The position numbers were made by a program, and so were the translations under genes. Of a DNA stretch of 64,000 nucleotides, positions 46,746 to 55,052 are shown in pieces; within the stretch, counting starts at the first letter, position 1, and each line of letters starts with the position of its first letter. This DNA comes from Sphingobium herbicidovorans (GTDB lineage: Bacteria > Pseudomonadota > Alphaproteobacteria > Sphingomonadales > Sphingomonadaceae): NCBI RefSeq assembly GCF_002080435.1, contig NZ_CP020538.1:2599501-2663500 (forward strand). Direction: 5' to 3'. The notes under the pieces were generated by a model. That model did no database searches, was not told where the DNA came from, and was given only the letters and a program-made list of their open reading frames with translations.

Positions 46746-47977
46746 GCCAGCACCTCCGATCCCGGCACATCAAGAGCGATTGCCCTCAGATCCTCGGTGG
46801 CCAGCTTGAGATAGGGGATTGTGGATTCGCTCGATCGATGTCCGAGCAGGTCGCCGATCACCTTTTGCGGCACCGACGCGCGCAGCAGTTCGACGGCCCT
46901 GGCGTGGCGGAAGATGTGAGGGCCGCATTTTCCTGGCGGCTTGATCCCGGCAGCCCACAGCCGCCGTCGCACTTCGCTATGCAGGTCTTGCAGGGGCCGG
47001 TACGGCGCACGCGAGCGGATAAAGATTTCCCGCCTGTCTGTCTCAGGGCGTCCATGCCGTAAATAGTCGAGCAATGCCTCGCCAACCGGCGCCATCAACG
47101 GCAGGTACGAACAAGCGCCGGTTTTTGTATGCCGGATGCGCAAGGATTCCGCACGCCAGTTGACGTCCTCCAACAGGAGATTGCGGATTTCACCGGAGCG
47201 CAGCCCATAGGTCGCCAGCAGTTGCAATATGGCATAATCACGCAGCCCTTTGGGCGAGGTGTCGCGCCTCGTGATTTCCAGGACGGCCGCAATCTGGTCA
47301 CGGCCCAATGTCGAAGGCACGCCTTCATAGGCGTACAGCACCGGGCCTACGACATGACCCGTGAGATCGGCGGCGACGTACCCCATGCGGTGCATGTAGC
47401 GCAGCAGCGAGCGAAGGCGTTCAGCGACATCCTTTAAGGACCGACGGCTCAGACCCGGCGCGCGCATGTCCATGTAGAGATCGATGTCCCGCACGCTCAG
47501 TTCCATGACGCTCGCCGTTCCGCCGTGATCGAGCTGCCATGCCAGAAAGTGACGCGCTTCCCACATCAGCGCGTAGATACTTGCACGGGCCAGGCCGCGG
47601 TCCTCATGCAGCCAGCGATCATATTCGCAGCATATCGCGTGCCGAACCGTCGCCTCTGGTCCGATCACTTCCGGTTCAGGCGGCCATTTGCCTTGGGCGA
47701 GGCGCAGCAACGCGTGGATTCCTGAGCGAGGGATCGCGTGCCACCGTGACGCGGGTGCTCGGTCATGACGCTTGCGAAAGCACCGGATTGCGTGGTGCAG
47801 ATATTGTTCGATCTGGGGCGGCTTCACCGCCGCCACGTCCAGCTTCCGCCGTGCCAGGTATTGGAGAAAGCCGCGCGCGTAGCTGCAATAATTGGCCGCT
47901 GCCACCGGGCTATATTTCTGTCGGGCAAGGTCTTCCGCAAGCCTGGCGATCAATTCTTCATCGGGACTTAGCATCAT
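46742..47977 (-). CDS. RIT tyrosine recombinase, first gene
   Basis: About 411 residues. The ATG at 47977 (MMLSPDEEL) is preceded by GAGGAG, so it is preferred over the longer frame to 48034. Motifs are TYGLRSGEIRNL (Arg I), HIFRHARAVEL (HxxR) and LLGHRSSESTIPYLK (His, Tyr). First gene of the trio, transcribed from near the right inverted repeat. Confidence 0.9.
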   Translation of the reverse strand: MMLSPDEELIARLAEDLARQKYSPVAAANYCSYARGFLQYLARRKLDVAAVKPPQIEQYLHHAIRCFRKRHDRAPASRWHAIPRSGIHALLRLAQGKWPPEPEVIGPEATVRHAICCEYDRWLHEDRGLARASIYALMWEARHFLAWQLDHGGTASVMELSVRDIDLYMDMRAPGLSRRSLKDVAERLRSLLRYMHRMGYVAADLTGHVVGPVLYAYEGVPSTLGRDQIAAVLEITRRDTSPKGLRDYAILQLLATYGLRSGEIRNLLLEDVNWRAESLRIRHTKTGACSYLPLMAPVGEALLDYLRHGRPETDRREIFIRSRAPYRPLQDLHSEVRRRLWAAGIKPPGKCGPHIFRHARAVELLRASVPQKVIGDLLGHRSSESTIPYLKLATEDLRAIALDVPGSEVLA

Positions 47978-48122
47978 TGGCTCCTCAGTCGGTTCGACGA
48001 CCGCTGAGGTTCGCAACGTACTGGCTCCAGTCAAATAATGCGGATCCTTCCGCCTTCCGTCAGCAATGAAAAATAATGCTCAGCACTGTAGTTCGATTAT
48101 CGCTGAAATTCTGCGGTTTTAA

Positions 48123-48170
48123 CGCAGCCCGAACCTCGTTCCTTCACATTACCGTCACCTCGCGATTACT
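48123..48170. repeat. RIT inverted repeat, right
   Basis: Partner of 44296-44343. It begins inside as CGCAGCCCGAAC and ends outside as GTCACCTCGCGATTACT. Confidence 0.9.
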
Positions 48171-48196
48171 CGCCTAATGTCGAGCTGCCCATTAGG

Positions 48197-48285
48197 TCAA
48201 CCATGATCCGATATAGTCCGCATGACGCACGGTCGGAACGATGCCCAGCGCCGCGCACAGGAAAGCCGATCCCATTTCGGCCACA
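48197..48285 (-). pseudogene. ardC piece 2 (middle, 29 codons)
   Basis: Reads AEMGSAFLCAALGIV, then HADYIGSW, the segment that in ArdC follows the EELVA helix (compare ASFLLADLGIAHEP and HAAYIASWL in the intact ardC at 51857). It is bounded by the mer-island end on one side and the RIT region on the other. Upstream inside the island an ATG at ~48334 is in frame with it. Confidence 0.75.
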
Positions 48286-48298
48286 TATCCTGACAGTC
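48286..48298. repeat. Left terminal inverted repeat of the mer island
   Basis: TATCCTGACAGTC. It pairs with 58365-58377 in inverse orientation with two mismatches. Confidence 0.6.
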
Positions 48299-48338
48299 CA
48301 GCCCAAAATGGCGGTTGGAAGGTGAAAACCATCGGTTG

Positions 48339-48539
48339 CCTCCAGCACTGCCCAAAAGCCCCATGGCCTCCCCCGAGGCGGGGGTGGGCGGCGAGAGCGA
48401 CCGGAGAGGCCTGCTGAAGCGGCGGGCTGCACCCGCAGGGGCGAAATGAAATGGAGCAGCCCGGCGAAGCCGAGGCTTGCAGCGCGCCGCGGCGGGCCTA
48501 GCAGGGAGCGCCGACCACTCCCGCATCGAGGGAGAGGCC
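48339..48539 (-). repeat. Copy A of a GC-rich ardC leader sequence (inside the mer island)
   Basis: Diverged copy of 59171-59376. Shared blocks in order include CTGCCCAAAA, GCGGGGGTGGGCGGCGA, GCAGGGGCG, GCCGCGGCGGG and GGGAGAGGCC. On the minus strand it ends in GGAGGCAACCGATG, a ribosome site and start codon at the same position as the true ardC start in copy B. No protein is supported inside it. Confidence 0.75.
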
Positions 48540-48662
48540 AAAAAATCGGAGCCGCCGCGCAAGCGGCGTCCGCTTAATGGCGGGCGACAGCCCGCATCGA
48601 CATGCATCGCGAAGCGGCCGATCGCGCGAGGGATCGGCCGCCATGGCAGTGGCGCTCGTGCG

Positions 48663-50012
48663 TTAAGTCAGCATGTAGCCGACGTCGGAGGCGCCGGTCG
48701 GATAGGCGAACATGGTGGAGCGAAGATCGGCCGCGGTGAGGCCGTGGCGGATTGCCAGACCGAAAACGTTGATTACCTCGTCGGCGTTCGGCCCCACGAG
48801 ATGCGCGCCGAGGATGAGGTCCGTGTCCTCGTCGATCAGCAGCTTATGGCCGTAGACCGGCTCGGCGAGGCGGCGGGCGGTGAACCAGTCTGGCGTCGAG
48901 GCTGCGTTGACCCGGAGCGCGACGCCGCCGCGGCGCGCCGCCTCCTCTGACAGTCCGACGGCGGCGATCGGCGGCAGAGTGAAGGCCACGCTCGGCACGC
49001 CGCGATAGTCCGGCTGGTGCGTCGGGCCATCCAGGAGGTTGGCGGCAACTACCTTGGCATCGTGGCTGGACACCGGCGTCAGCCGCGGCCCGACTCCGGC
49101 AGCGTCGCCGGCGGCATAGACCCGCGGGTTGGAAATGCTCCGCAGATGCGCGTCGAGCTGCAGGCGCCCGTCCTGCACCGCCACCTCGCCGGCGGACAGG
49201 TCGAGCGCCTTGAGGTCAGGACCGCGCCCGGCGGCATGAACGACGAGATCGGCGGCGACGCTGAGATCAGGCTCGCCCTGGCGCTCGGCGTGGACCAGCA
49301 GACCGCTCCCGCTGCGCTCGACCCGGGTAACGGTGGCACCGGTCTCGACGCGGATGCCGAGCGCCTCGAACCGGGGCGTCAGCCAGCCCACCAGGTCGGG
49401 ATCGAAGTGCGGCAGGAGCCGCTCGGCCCGCTGTAGGATGGTGACCTCTGCGCCCGCTCGGGCCGCCAGATGCGAGAACTCCGCAGCGACATAGCCGCCG
49501 CCGATCAGCACGATCCGGCGCGGCAGGGCCTGAAGCTCCAGGAACGCATCGCTTGTGCTCACCAGATCTTCGCCCGGAATGCCGAGCGGGACTGGACGCG
49601 CGCCGCTGGCGATCAGGATATGGCGGGCCCGCAATGTCCGGCCTTCCACCACGATCGTGTCTGGGCCGGCAAAGCGAGCAACACCGTGTAATGCGTCGAC
49701 ACCGAGCTCGGCGTAGCGGTGCGCCTGCTTGGCGGGGATCGGATCGGTGAAGGTCCGCTTGAACGCCATCAGGTCGGGCCAGTCGATCGCCAGCGTGCCG
49801 TCGACGCCATGTCTGGCCATGCGCCTTGCCGCGTCGATCGCTTCCTCGCCGCTGACCAGCATCCTCTTGGGATCGCAGCCACGCAGCGCACAGGTGCCGC
49901 CGAACGGACGGTGATCGATGACGGCGACGGACCATCCAGCGGCACGGACCCGGCCGACCGCGACCTGCGCTGCCGTGCCACTGCCGATGACGATCAGGTC
50001 GTAGGAAGCCAT
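48663..50012 (-). CDS. MerA-like FAD/NAD(P)-dependent disulfide oxidoreductase (atypical mercuric reductase)
   Basis: About 449 residues. FAD-binding DLIVIGSGTAAQ, redox-active cysteines in GGTCALRGCDPKRM, NAD(P)-binding IVLIGGGYVAAEFSHLA, second FAD motif VYAAGDAAG, and C-terminal dimerisation domain ending YPTGASDVGYMLT. In the mer operon it would reduce Hg(II) to Hg(0). It lacks the N-terminal heavy-metal domain and, notably, the C-terminal Cys-Cys pair of classical MerA. The start MASYDL at 50012 overlaps merB. The function is inferred mainly from position. Confidence 0.8.
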   Translation of the reverse strand: MASYDLIVIGSGTAAQVAVGRVRAAGWSVAVIDHRPFGGTCALRGCDPKRMLVSGEEAIDAARRMARHGVDGTLAIDWPDLMAFKRTFTDPIPAKQAHRYAELGVDALHGVARFAGPDTIVVEGRTLRARHILIASGARPVPLGIPGEDLVSTSDAFLELQALPRRIVLIGGGYVAAEFSHLAARAGAEVTILQRAERLLPHFDPDLVGWLTPRFEALGIRVETGATVTRVERSGSGLLVHAERQGEPDLSVAADLVVHAAGRGPDLKALDLSAGEVAVQDGRLQLDAHLRSISNPRVYAAGDAAGVGPRLTPVSSHDAKVVAANLLDGPTHQPDYRGVPSVAFTLPPIAAVGLSEEAARRGGVALRVNAASTPDWFTARRLAEPVYGHKLLIDEDTDLILGAHLVGPNADEVINVFGLAIRHGLTAADLRSTMFAYPTGASDVGYMLT

Positions 50013-50773
50013 GGTCGCATCTCCATCCGCATCGGCGCAAAAATCGCGCGCCCAACCTCGAGCGCTTCGGCCAGGCACAGACGAATGCCGTCATCGGCTC
50101 CGACCGGACCGCTCGCGCACCAGGCCGCCAGATGATCGTCATCGCAGAAGAAGGCCTGCAAGGTGCAGAGCGACGATGCCGCGCAGCCACTGGCATAGCG
50201 ACGGCCGGACCAGACGACGATCGCGCCCGGCTCAACCTCTTCCAGCTCGCGGCCGCGGCTGGGGGTATGGATGGCGAGCGTGCGCCGGCACTGGCGGCAG
50301 GCCGAGCGGATCATGCAGTCCCGCTCCAGCATGGCGCCGATCCCCAACGCGTCGATGGCGCACATGGCGCTCATGGTCACTCCGCTGACTTCGACTTGAT
50401 GTTCGCTGGGGCCGTCGGTGAACGGATAGGCGCCGGTCACCCGGCCCGCGCCGTCGAGGACCACGAGATCGCGCCCGGCGAGCCGCTGCAGGGCCGAGCC
50501 GACCTCGCCGGAGGGGAGTCCCGATGCGGCGGCGATCTGTGCCGGCACCGGCGAGCGACCATCGGCAGCATAGGCTTGAAGCACGGCGCGCCGGACCCGC
50601 TCCTCGACGCCGTCCATCCCGCGCCACTTCGAACCGATGAACGCCGCGAACAGTGCCGTCAGGGCTGCGCGGGCGCTGGGTGTTGTGACTGCGCTCCAGT
50701 CCGGGACAACGGCACCGCCGGGAAATGTAACCGTCGATCCAAAGGCGGCTTCAGCGGATGATGCGCGCGCCAT
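49994..50773 (-). CDS. merB: Organomercurial lyase MerB
   Basis: 259 residues. MerB-type fold with N-terminal winged helix (PVPAQIAAASGLPSGEV) and the catalytic Cys138-Asp141 pair in SAMCAIDALG, plus Cys203 in SLCTLQAFFCDDDHLAAW. It cleaves the carbon-mercury bond of organomercurials, giving Hg(II) for reduction. It starts 13 bases after the cysteine-rich gene and overlaps the merA-like gene by 19 bases. Broad-spectrum mercury resistance is thus expected. Confidence 0.88.
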   Translation of the reverse strand: MARASSAEAAFGSTVTFPGGAVVPDWSAVTTPSARAALTALFAAFIGSKWRGMDGVEERVRRAVLQAYAADGRSPVPAQIAAASGLPSGEVGSALQRLAGRDLVVLDGAGRVTGAYPFTDGPSEHQVEVSGVTMSAMCAIDALGIGAMLERDCMIRSACRQCRRTLAIHTPSRGRELEEVEPGAIVVWSGRRYASGCAASSLCTLQAFFCDDDHLAAWCASGPVGADDGIRLCLAEALEVGRAIFAPMRMEMRPWLPTT

Positions 50774-50785
50774 CGCCCGCCCTCC

Positions 50786-51010
50786 TCAGCCGCAGCACGC
50801 CTTGCCGCCGCTCTCCTGGATCGGCGGACAGGGCACGTCGCCGTAGGAGCAATAGACGCAGCAATCGCCCGGCTTGGGCTTGAGGACCGCGCCGCAACCC
50901 CGGCAGTCGTAGAAATACTGGCAGGCATTGGTCGGCATGGTCTCCGTCGCCCGATGACCGCAGTGGGGACAGGTCAGCGTCGAGCGCAGCTCGGGGGTGG
51001 CATCAGACAT
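50786..51010 (-). CDS. Small cysteine-rich protein with GDCC...CSYG motif, mer operon
   Basis: 74 residues with 11 cysteines: CPHCGH zinc-ribbon half, CQYFYDCRGCG second half, then GDCCVYCSYGDVPCPPIQ and a terminal CCG. The pattern suggests a zinc ribbon followed by a soft-metal site. The family turns up in mer operons, but I know of no assigned function. With no merP present it may pass Hg(II) from MerT to the cytosolic enzymes (inference). The ATG at 51010 overlaps the merT stop by 8 bases. Confidence 0.75.
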   Translation of the reverse strand: MSDATPELRSTLTCPHCGHRATETMPTNACQYFYDCRGCGAVLKPKPGDCCVYCSYGDVPCPPIQESGGKACCG

Positions 51011-51362
51011 AGCGATAGCCTGCCCAGAGCAGGGCCGCACCGAGCAGCAATCCGATGAGCGTGAGAACACGCATCCAGCGCGGCGTGCATATGCCGCCCG
51101 GCCCACAGCGCGCCGCCGTAACTTGCTGGCGCAACAGCAGCGCCGCGCCGGCAAGCAGGCACAATGCGCCAATGAGGAGAAGCGGCGTGCGATACGGCGC
51201 GGCGACAATGGCCACGCCGCCGAGCCAAGCTGCGCCGATCCCGGCGGATGCGAAGAGGATCGGCAGCGCACAGCAGGCGGCGACGCCGAACGCCGCAGCG
51301 ATCCCCGCCAGCGTGAGCGTGGCGGTGCCGATCCCCTTAGGCGGGCTTGGCGTCTGGGTCAC
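51003..51362 (-). CDS. merT: Mercuric transport protein MerT
   Basis: About 119 residues with three membrane helices. The cysteine pair in the first helix (AACCALPILFASAG) and the second pair in the loop (RCGPGGIC) are the Hg(II)-relay sites of MerT. The start is GTG at 51362, preceded by AAGGAG at 6 bases. First gene of the mer operon. No MerP follows. Confidence 0.9.
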   Translation of the reverse strand: MTQTPSPPKGIGTATLTLAGIAAAFGVAACCALPILFASAGIGAAWLGGVAIVAAPYRTPLLLIGALCLLAGAALLLRQQVTAARCGPGGICTPRWMRVLTLIGLLLGAALLWAGYRYV

Positions 51363-51391
51363 GGGCGACTCCTTGTGGCGGGCATTGAGCT

Positions 51392-51422
51392 GTCCTAACA
51401 TCTGTAGCGACTACAGACTCAA
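51392..51422 (-). promoter_or_regulatory. MerR-controlled merT promoter with 19-bp spacer
   Basis: On the minus strand TTGAGT (51417-51422) and TAGGAC (51392-51397) are separated by 19 bases. The spacer contains the dyad CTGTAG-N3-CTACAG (51402-51416). The over-long spacer and central dyad are the hallmark of MerR-activated promoters. merR lies divergently on the other side. Confidence 0.8.
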
Positions 51423-51436
51423 GAGGTATTTTGGGG

Positions 51437-51853
51437 ATGGCCGCAACCGGCGCGATCCAGATCGGCGAACTCTCACGCCGCACCGGATGCAACATCGAGA
51501 CGATCCGCTATTACGAGCGGATCGGGCTGCTGCCCGCTCCGCCGCGGCGGGGCCGCTACCGCAGCTATGGCCGGGAGGACGTGGCTCGCCTGGGCTTCGT
51601 GCGCCGCGCGAGGGAGCTGGGCTTTACCCTGGACGAGGTACGCGCCTTGCTCGGACTCGCGGTTGGCGGTCAGGCCTCCTGCGCCGAGGTGCGCGAGCTC
51701 GCGGCGTCGCACCTGAAGGACGTACGCGCGCGGATCGCGGACCTCAAGCGGATGGAACGGGTTCTGGCCGACTCGGTGCGCGCCTGCGATGCCGGTCGGG
51801 ATCCGGGCTGTCCGCTGCTCGACACACTTGGCGCCGAAGTGCGGGTCGCGTGA
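51437..51853 (+). CDS. merR: Mercury-responsive regulator MerR
   Basis: 138 residues. Winged helix-turn-helix (IGELSRRTGCNIETIRYYERIGLL), dimerisation helix, and the three mercury-binding cysteines at residues 82, 117 and 125 (ASCAEV, RACDAG, PGCPLLD), almost exactly as in Tn501 MerR (82, 117, 126). The ATG at 51437 is preferred over the TTG at 51431. Divergent from the mer operon with the operator between. Confidence 0.93.
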   Translation: MAATGAIQIGELSRRTGCNIETIRYYERIGLLPAPPRRGRYRSYGREDVARLGFVRRARELGFTLDEVRALLGLAVGGQASCAEVRELAASHLKDVRARIADLKRMERVLADSVRACDAGRDPGCPLLDTLGAEVRVA

Positions 51854-51856
51854 GCA

Positions 51857-52720
51857 TTACGGCTGTCGGGCGTGCATCCAGTCGGCTGCCGCCTGCGCCT
51901 TGCTCGCCGCGGTGAAGATCGCCCGAGGCTCGTCCTTGAGCAGTTGCAGCCAGGAGGCGATGTAGGCCGCATGATCGGGTCGCGGTTCGTGCGCGATCCC
52001 AAGATCGGCGAGCAGGAACGATGCGGTCAGTTCGGCGGTCGCTTCCTCCATGGCGAGCGCGTGCCTGGTCCACTTGGCGCTGAAATCCCGGTCAAGCCGA
52101 TGGGCTGCGCCACTGGCATGAGCCGCTTCGTGAATGTGGGTGGCGTAGAAGCCGTGGGCATCGTGGAAGGCGCTGAAATCCGGCATGTGAATGCGGTCTT
52201 CGGCGATATGATAATAGGCGCTGGCCGAGCCGTAGACAGTATCGATGCCGAGCGCGGCGATGAAGGCTTCGGCGGCGGCGAGGCGTTCGCTCTCAGGCAG
52301 GTCCGGCGCCGGTTCGGGCGCGTAGCCATCGACCTGATCGGCGTTGAACAGGCTGAACGCCTTGGCGAAAAGCCGTCGATGGTCGTCATCGCCGCCGGCG
52401 TCGTCACCCTTCGCGCGAAACTCCTTCCAGAGGACGCCGAGGCTGGCGTGCTCGCCCTTGCGGACCTGCGCGCCGAGCGCCTGCCACTGGCGATAGGTGC
52501 CCCAGACCCCGCTCGCGTAGCCGCTGCCATAGGCGGCCGCCCAGAGCGAGATCGTATTTATGCCGCGATAGGGCTTGCCGCTGGCGACGTTGGTCGGGCG
52601 GGTGACGTCGGCGCCAAAATGATGCCACGGCATGCGCCAGGTGCCGGTGCCGGCTTCGATGGCGTCGACGATCGCTTGCGTGACGCGAGCGTAGACGTCT
52701 GAGCGTGGTGAGGCTGACAT
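51857..52720 (-). CDS. ArdC-type antirestriction/zincin protein (intact, island-borne)
   Basis: 287 residues. N-terminal DUF1738 ssDNA-binding domain (SDVYARVTQAIVDAIE, GKPYRGINTISLW) and a C-terminal metallopeptidase domain with HIHEAAHASGA (HExxH) and DLGIAHEPRPDHAAYIASWL. ArdC proteins protect incoming DNA from host restriction during conjugation. The ATG at 52720 is chosen over the extended frame. Located between merR and the recombinases, converging on merR. It is the reference for recognising the split ardC in this window. Confidence 0.85.
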   Translation of the reverse strand: MSASPRSDVYARVTQAIVDAIEAGTGTWRMPWHHFGADVTRPTNVASGKPYRGINTISLWAAAYGSGYASGVWGTYRQWQALGAQVRKGEHASLGVLWKEFRAKGDDAGGDDDHRRLFAKAFSLFNADQVDGYAPEPAPDLPESERLAAAEAFIAALGIDTVYGSASAYYHIAEDRIHMPDFSAFHDAHGFYATHIHEAAHASGAAHRLDRDFSAKWTRHALAMEEATAELTASFLLADLGIAHEPRPDHAAYIASWLQLLKDEPRAIFTAASKAQAAADWMHARQP

Positions 52721-52889
52721 GATATGTTCTCCGTTCTCGCGCCGGGGACCATCCCCGGCGGCGGAGGCCCGTTCGCGCCGGGCACAGGGGGGCTCGCGCA
52801 CCCGTCAGGGCCGCAGCGAAGCGAAGGACGGCGAAGCCGTTGCGCGGGCGCGCCGACCGGCGCAGGACTCCGCCAACAGCCGGGGTGGT
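52721..52889 (-). other. GC-rich leader of the island ardC
   Basis: About 170 bases between the third recombinase stop and the ardC start. It contains GGGGACCATCCCC, a short palindrome at ~52744-52756, and a GC-rich character like the other two ardC leaders, but only weak sequence similarity to them. No gene is supported. Confidence 0.4.
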
Positions 52890-55052
52890 CTACGGCGCGG
52901 GAGGGTCGATCCCGGCAATCACCGCGGTCAGGCGATCAAGCTCGCGCTGGAGCGCCTGACGCTGGAGGTCGGAGATGCGCCGTTCGCGTAAGTGCGCCCG
53001 GGCATCGGCCGCCGCACGTTCCCAGGCCGGTCTGTGGCGGGCGGTGATGCAGGCGTTGGGGCAGCGGGTCGGTTCGCACAGGGCGGTAAGCGGCTGCGCG
53101 GGATCGGGGGTCGTCACGCGCTTGAGGCAGAGCGCGGTCGCGGGATCGAAGAAGCAATCCGCGAGCGGGCCGACATGGAAGGTGCGCGCGACGCTGGCGA
53201 GCATGACGCGCAGGCGGGCCCGATCGGCGATCATGGCGGGCAGTGGCCCGAGCTTAACGGCGGCATCGTCGAGGGTCCGCGCGATGCGTGGTCCCGCCGG
53301 TCCGCCGAGTGATGCGCCGCCCTGCCGCCGGTCGAAATAGTCCAGCAGATCGTCAATCTGACCGAGCCGGCGCTGCGCCTCGACCTCTGCGCGAAACCCC
53401 GATCCACTGGTCCCGGCATAGCCCTCGAAAGCGGCGACCGAGGCATGCTTGTACTGGATCATGCCGGCGATGGTGCCGAACGGACGGTTGGCGATGTGCC
53501 ACGCGATGGTGCGCCGGAACTGCCGCGTCGTGATGCGCCACGGCTTGCCATCGGGGCCGGGTGGGATGACCGGCGCATCGGGGCTGCCGAAGACGGTGTT
53601 GAGGTGGTCGCGGAAGGCGTTGAGCTGGCGGACCACCTCGCTCGACAGATGCGTCTTGGTGACAGCGCGGGGACGAAGCACCGGCCAGAGCGTGTCGCTT
53701 CCAGTCTTCCGTGCCGCGTGTTCCGACAGCCGTTCGAGCACCGTGATCGCCTCGGCCACCGGTTCGATCGTCACCCAGCTCGCCGACTCACCGGCGCTCG
53801 ATCGGCGCTTGTAGAGGGTCGATCGGACGCGTTGCCGCTCGATCAGGCCGTCTTCGCTGCGCGCGATCGAGAGGCAGCCGCGCCGCATCGCCTGGACCTC
53901 GCAGTCGCGCATGCCGGTCAGATAGGCGCATACGATATAGGCGGCGGCCTGCAGCATCCGCTCCTCGATCGCTAGGGTCTTCACGTCGAAGCGGGCACGC
54001 CATGGCCGACCGCTCTCGGGAGCGATCGAGATCGGCGTGTCCATGCCGCCGACCTCGGTACCAAGCGATGCAACCGCTTCGCGAATGACATCCGGTGCGC
54101 CGGTAGTGAGCATGAGATGCATGGCCGGCTCGGCGACGGCATCGATGCCGGCATGCAAATGGAGGAGATGGGCGTTGATCGGCGGGGTTGCATCCCCGGT
54201 GAGGGGATCGATGCGCGTGGCGCCGTTGTGTGCCGTCGTCCAGATGGGCACGCCGCGTCCTTGCCGGGCTCGGCGCGCGAGATAGCGCTCGAGGCGCGCG
54301 CGCTGCCGCAGGCGGCGCTCTGCATCAGGCAGTCCGCGTTCGGCGGCGAGCAGCCGAGCGCGGACTGCCTCGAGCCGATCGAGCGCGACCCGAGCCGCCA
54401 GAATATCGGTCGCGAAGGTCGTGACATAGCGCAGCGACCAGGCGAGCAGCGGCGTGACAATCTCCTCCGGCATGCGTGGGGTGCGGTTCTCGCGCACATG
54501 CCGATATCCGGCGACGCGCGCAGCCGCTTGCCCGGCCCACGGCTCGAACCCGAAACCGCCTCCAGGCAGGTGATCCCGGAGATGGTAGAGATCGGTGACC
54601 ACCTGCAAGAGCTGGCCGACGATGACGGGGCGCCGCGCTGAATCATCCCGCAGGTGGCGCGCATAAGCGTCGATCAGCGCCTGATCGATGCGGCCCAGGT
54701 CGAGCCGCCCAAGCCGCTCGCGCGCGAAGGCGAAGAACCGGCGAGCCCGGTTGAATGCCTGTCGGATGCTGGCGGGCGGCAGCTTCGGGTGGTAGCCGGG
54801 AAGACCGACGTTGAGGCGGGCGTAGAGATAGGCGCGCATTGCCGCCTGCACATCGGCATGTTCGAGCACGTCGAAATGCACGGTGACGTGGCAGCGCCGA
54901 GCGTTCTCGCGGAAGACGGCGGGACCGAGATCCCAGGTCGGGTCGCCGACGTGCGACAGCTCCTCGCGGGCATGGCCCGCCTTGAGCGGCGCGCTCGCCA
55001 GCACAGGGCGATCGTCGAACGCGGGCACGAGGGCATGGACGGGCGTGGTCAT
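52890..55052 (-). CDS. Large tyrosine recombinase, third of island trio (720 residues)
   Basis: An N-terminal ~250 residues without clear domain is followed by a recombinase catalytic half: Arg in YLTGMRDCEVQAM, RQFRRTIAWHI where the usual HxxR histidine is replaced, and YKHASVAAFEGYAG supplying the His and nucleophile Tyr at normal spacing. The C-terminal tail has a cysteine cluster (CFFDPATALC; CEPTRCPNACITARH) that could bind zinc. It overlaps the second gene by ATGA. Twice the length of ordinary integrases. Confidence 0.8.
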   Translation of the reverse strand: MTTPVHALVPAFDDRPVLASAPLKAGHAREELSHVGDPTWDLGPAVFRENARRCHVTVHFDVLEHADVQAAMRAYLYARLNVGLPGYHPKLPPASIRQAFNRARRFFAFARERLGRLDLGRIDQALIDAYARHLRDDSARRPVIVGQLLQVVTDLYHLRDHLPGGGFGFEPWAGQAAARVAGYRHVRENRTPRMPEEIVTPLLAWSLRYVTTFATDILAARVALDRLEAVRARLLAAERGLPDAERRLRQRARLERYLARRARQGRGVPIWTTAHNGATRIDPLTGDATPPINAHLLHLHAGIDAVAEPAMHLMLTTGAPDVIREAVASLGTEVGGMDTPISIAPESGRPWRARFDVKTLAIEERMLQAAAYIVCAYLTGMRDCEVQAMRRGCLSIARSEDGLIERQRVRSTLYKRRSSAGESASWVTIEPVAEAITVLERLSEHAARKTGSDTLWPVLRPRAVTKTHLSSEVVRQLNAFRDHLNTVFGSPDAPVIPPGPDGKPWRITTRQFRRTIAWHIANRPFGTIAGMIQYKHASVAAFEGYAGTSGSGFRAEVEAQRRLGQIDDLLDYFDRRQGGASLGGPAGPRIARTLDDAAVKLGPLPAMIADRARLRVMLASVARTFHVGPLADCFFDPATALCLKRVTTPDPAQPLTALCEPTRCPNACITARHRPAWERAAADARAHLRERRISDLQRQALQRELDRLTAVIAGIDPPAP

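Larger units (their letters stand above)
44296..48170 (-). mobile_element. RIT element (three overlapping tyrosine recombinases), 3.9 kb
   Basis: 48-bp inverted repeats with three mismatches lie at 44296-44343 and 48123-48170. They enclose three tyrosine recombinase genes that overlap by ATGA, all on the minus strand. This is the definition of the recombinase-in-trio elements described in several proteobacteria. It has no cargo. It is inserted in the ardC gene between pieces 2 and 3. On the right, ~27 extra bases (48171-48197) with CCTAATG/CATTAGG symmetry lie between the repeat and ardC. Confidence 0.9.

Noticed and set aside
48197..48607. Minus-strand open frames through the GC-rich leader copy
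   Set aside because: The region is a diverged copy of a non-coding leader. The frames are not conserved between the two copies.
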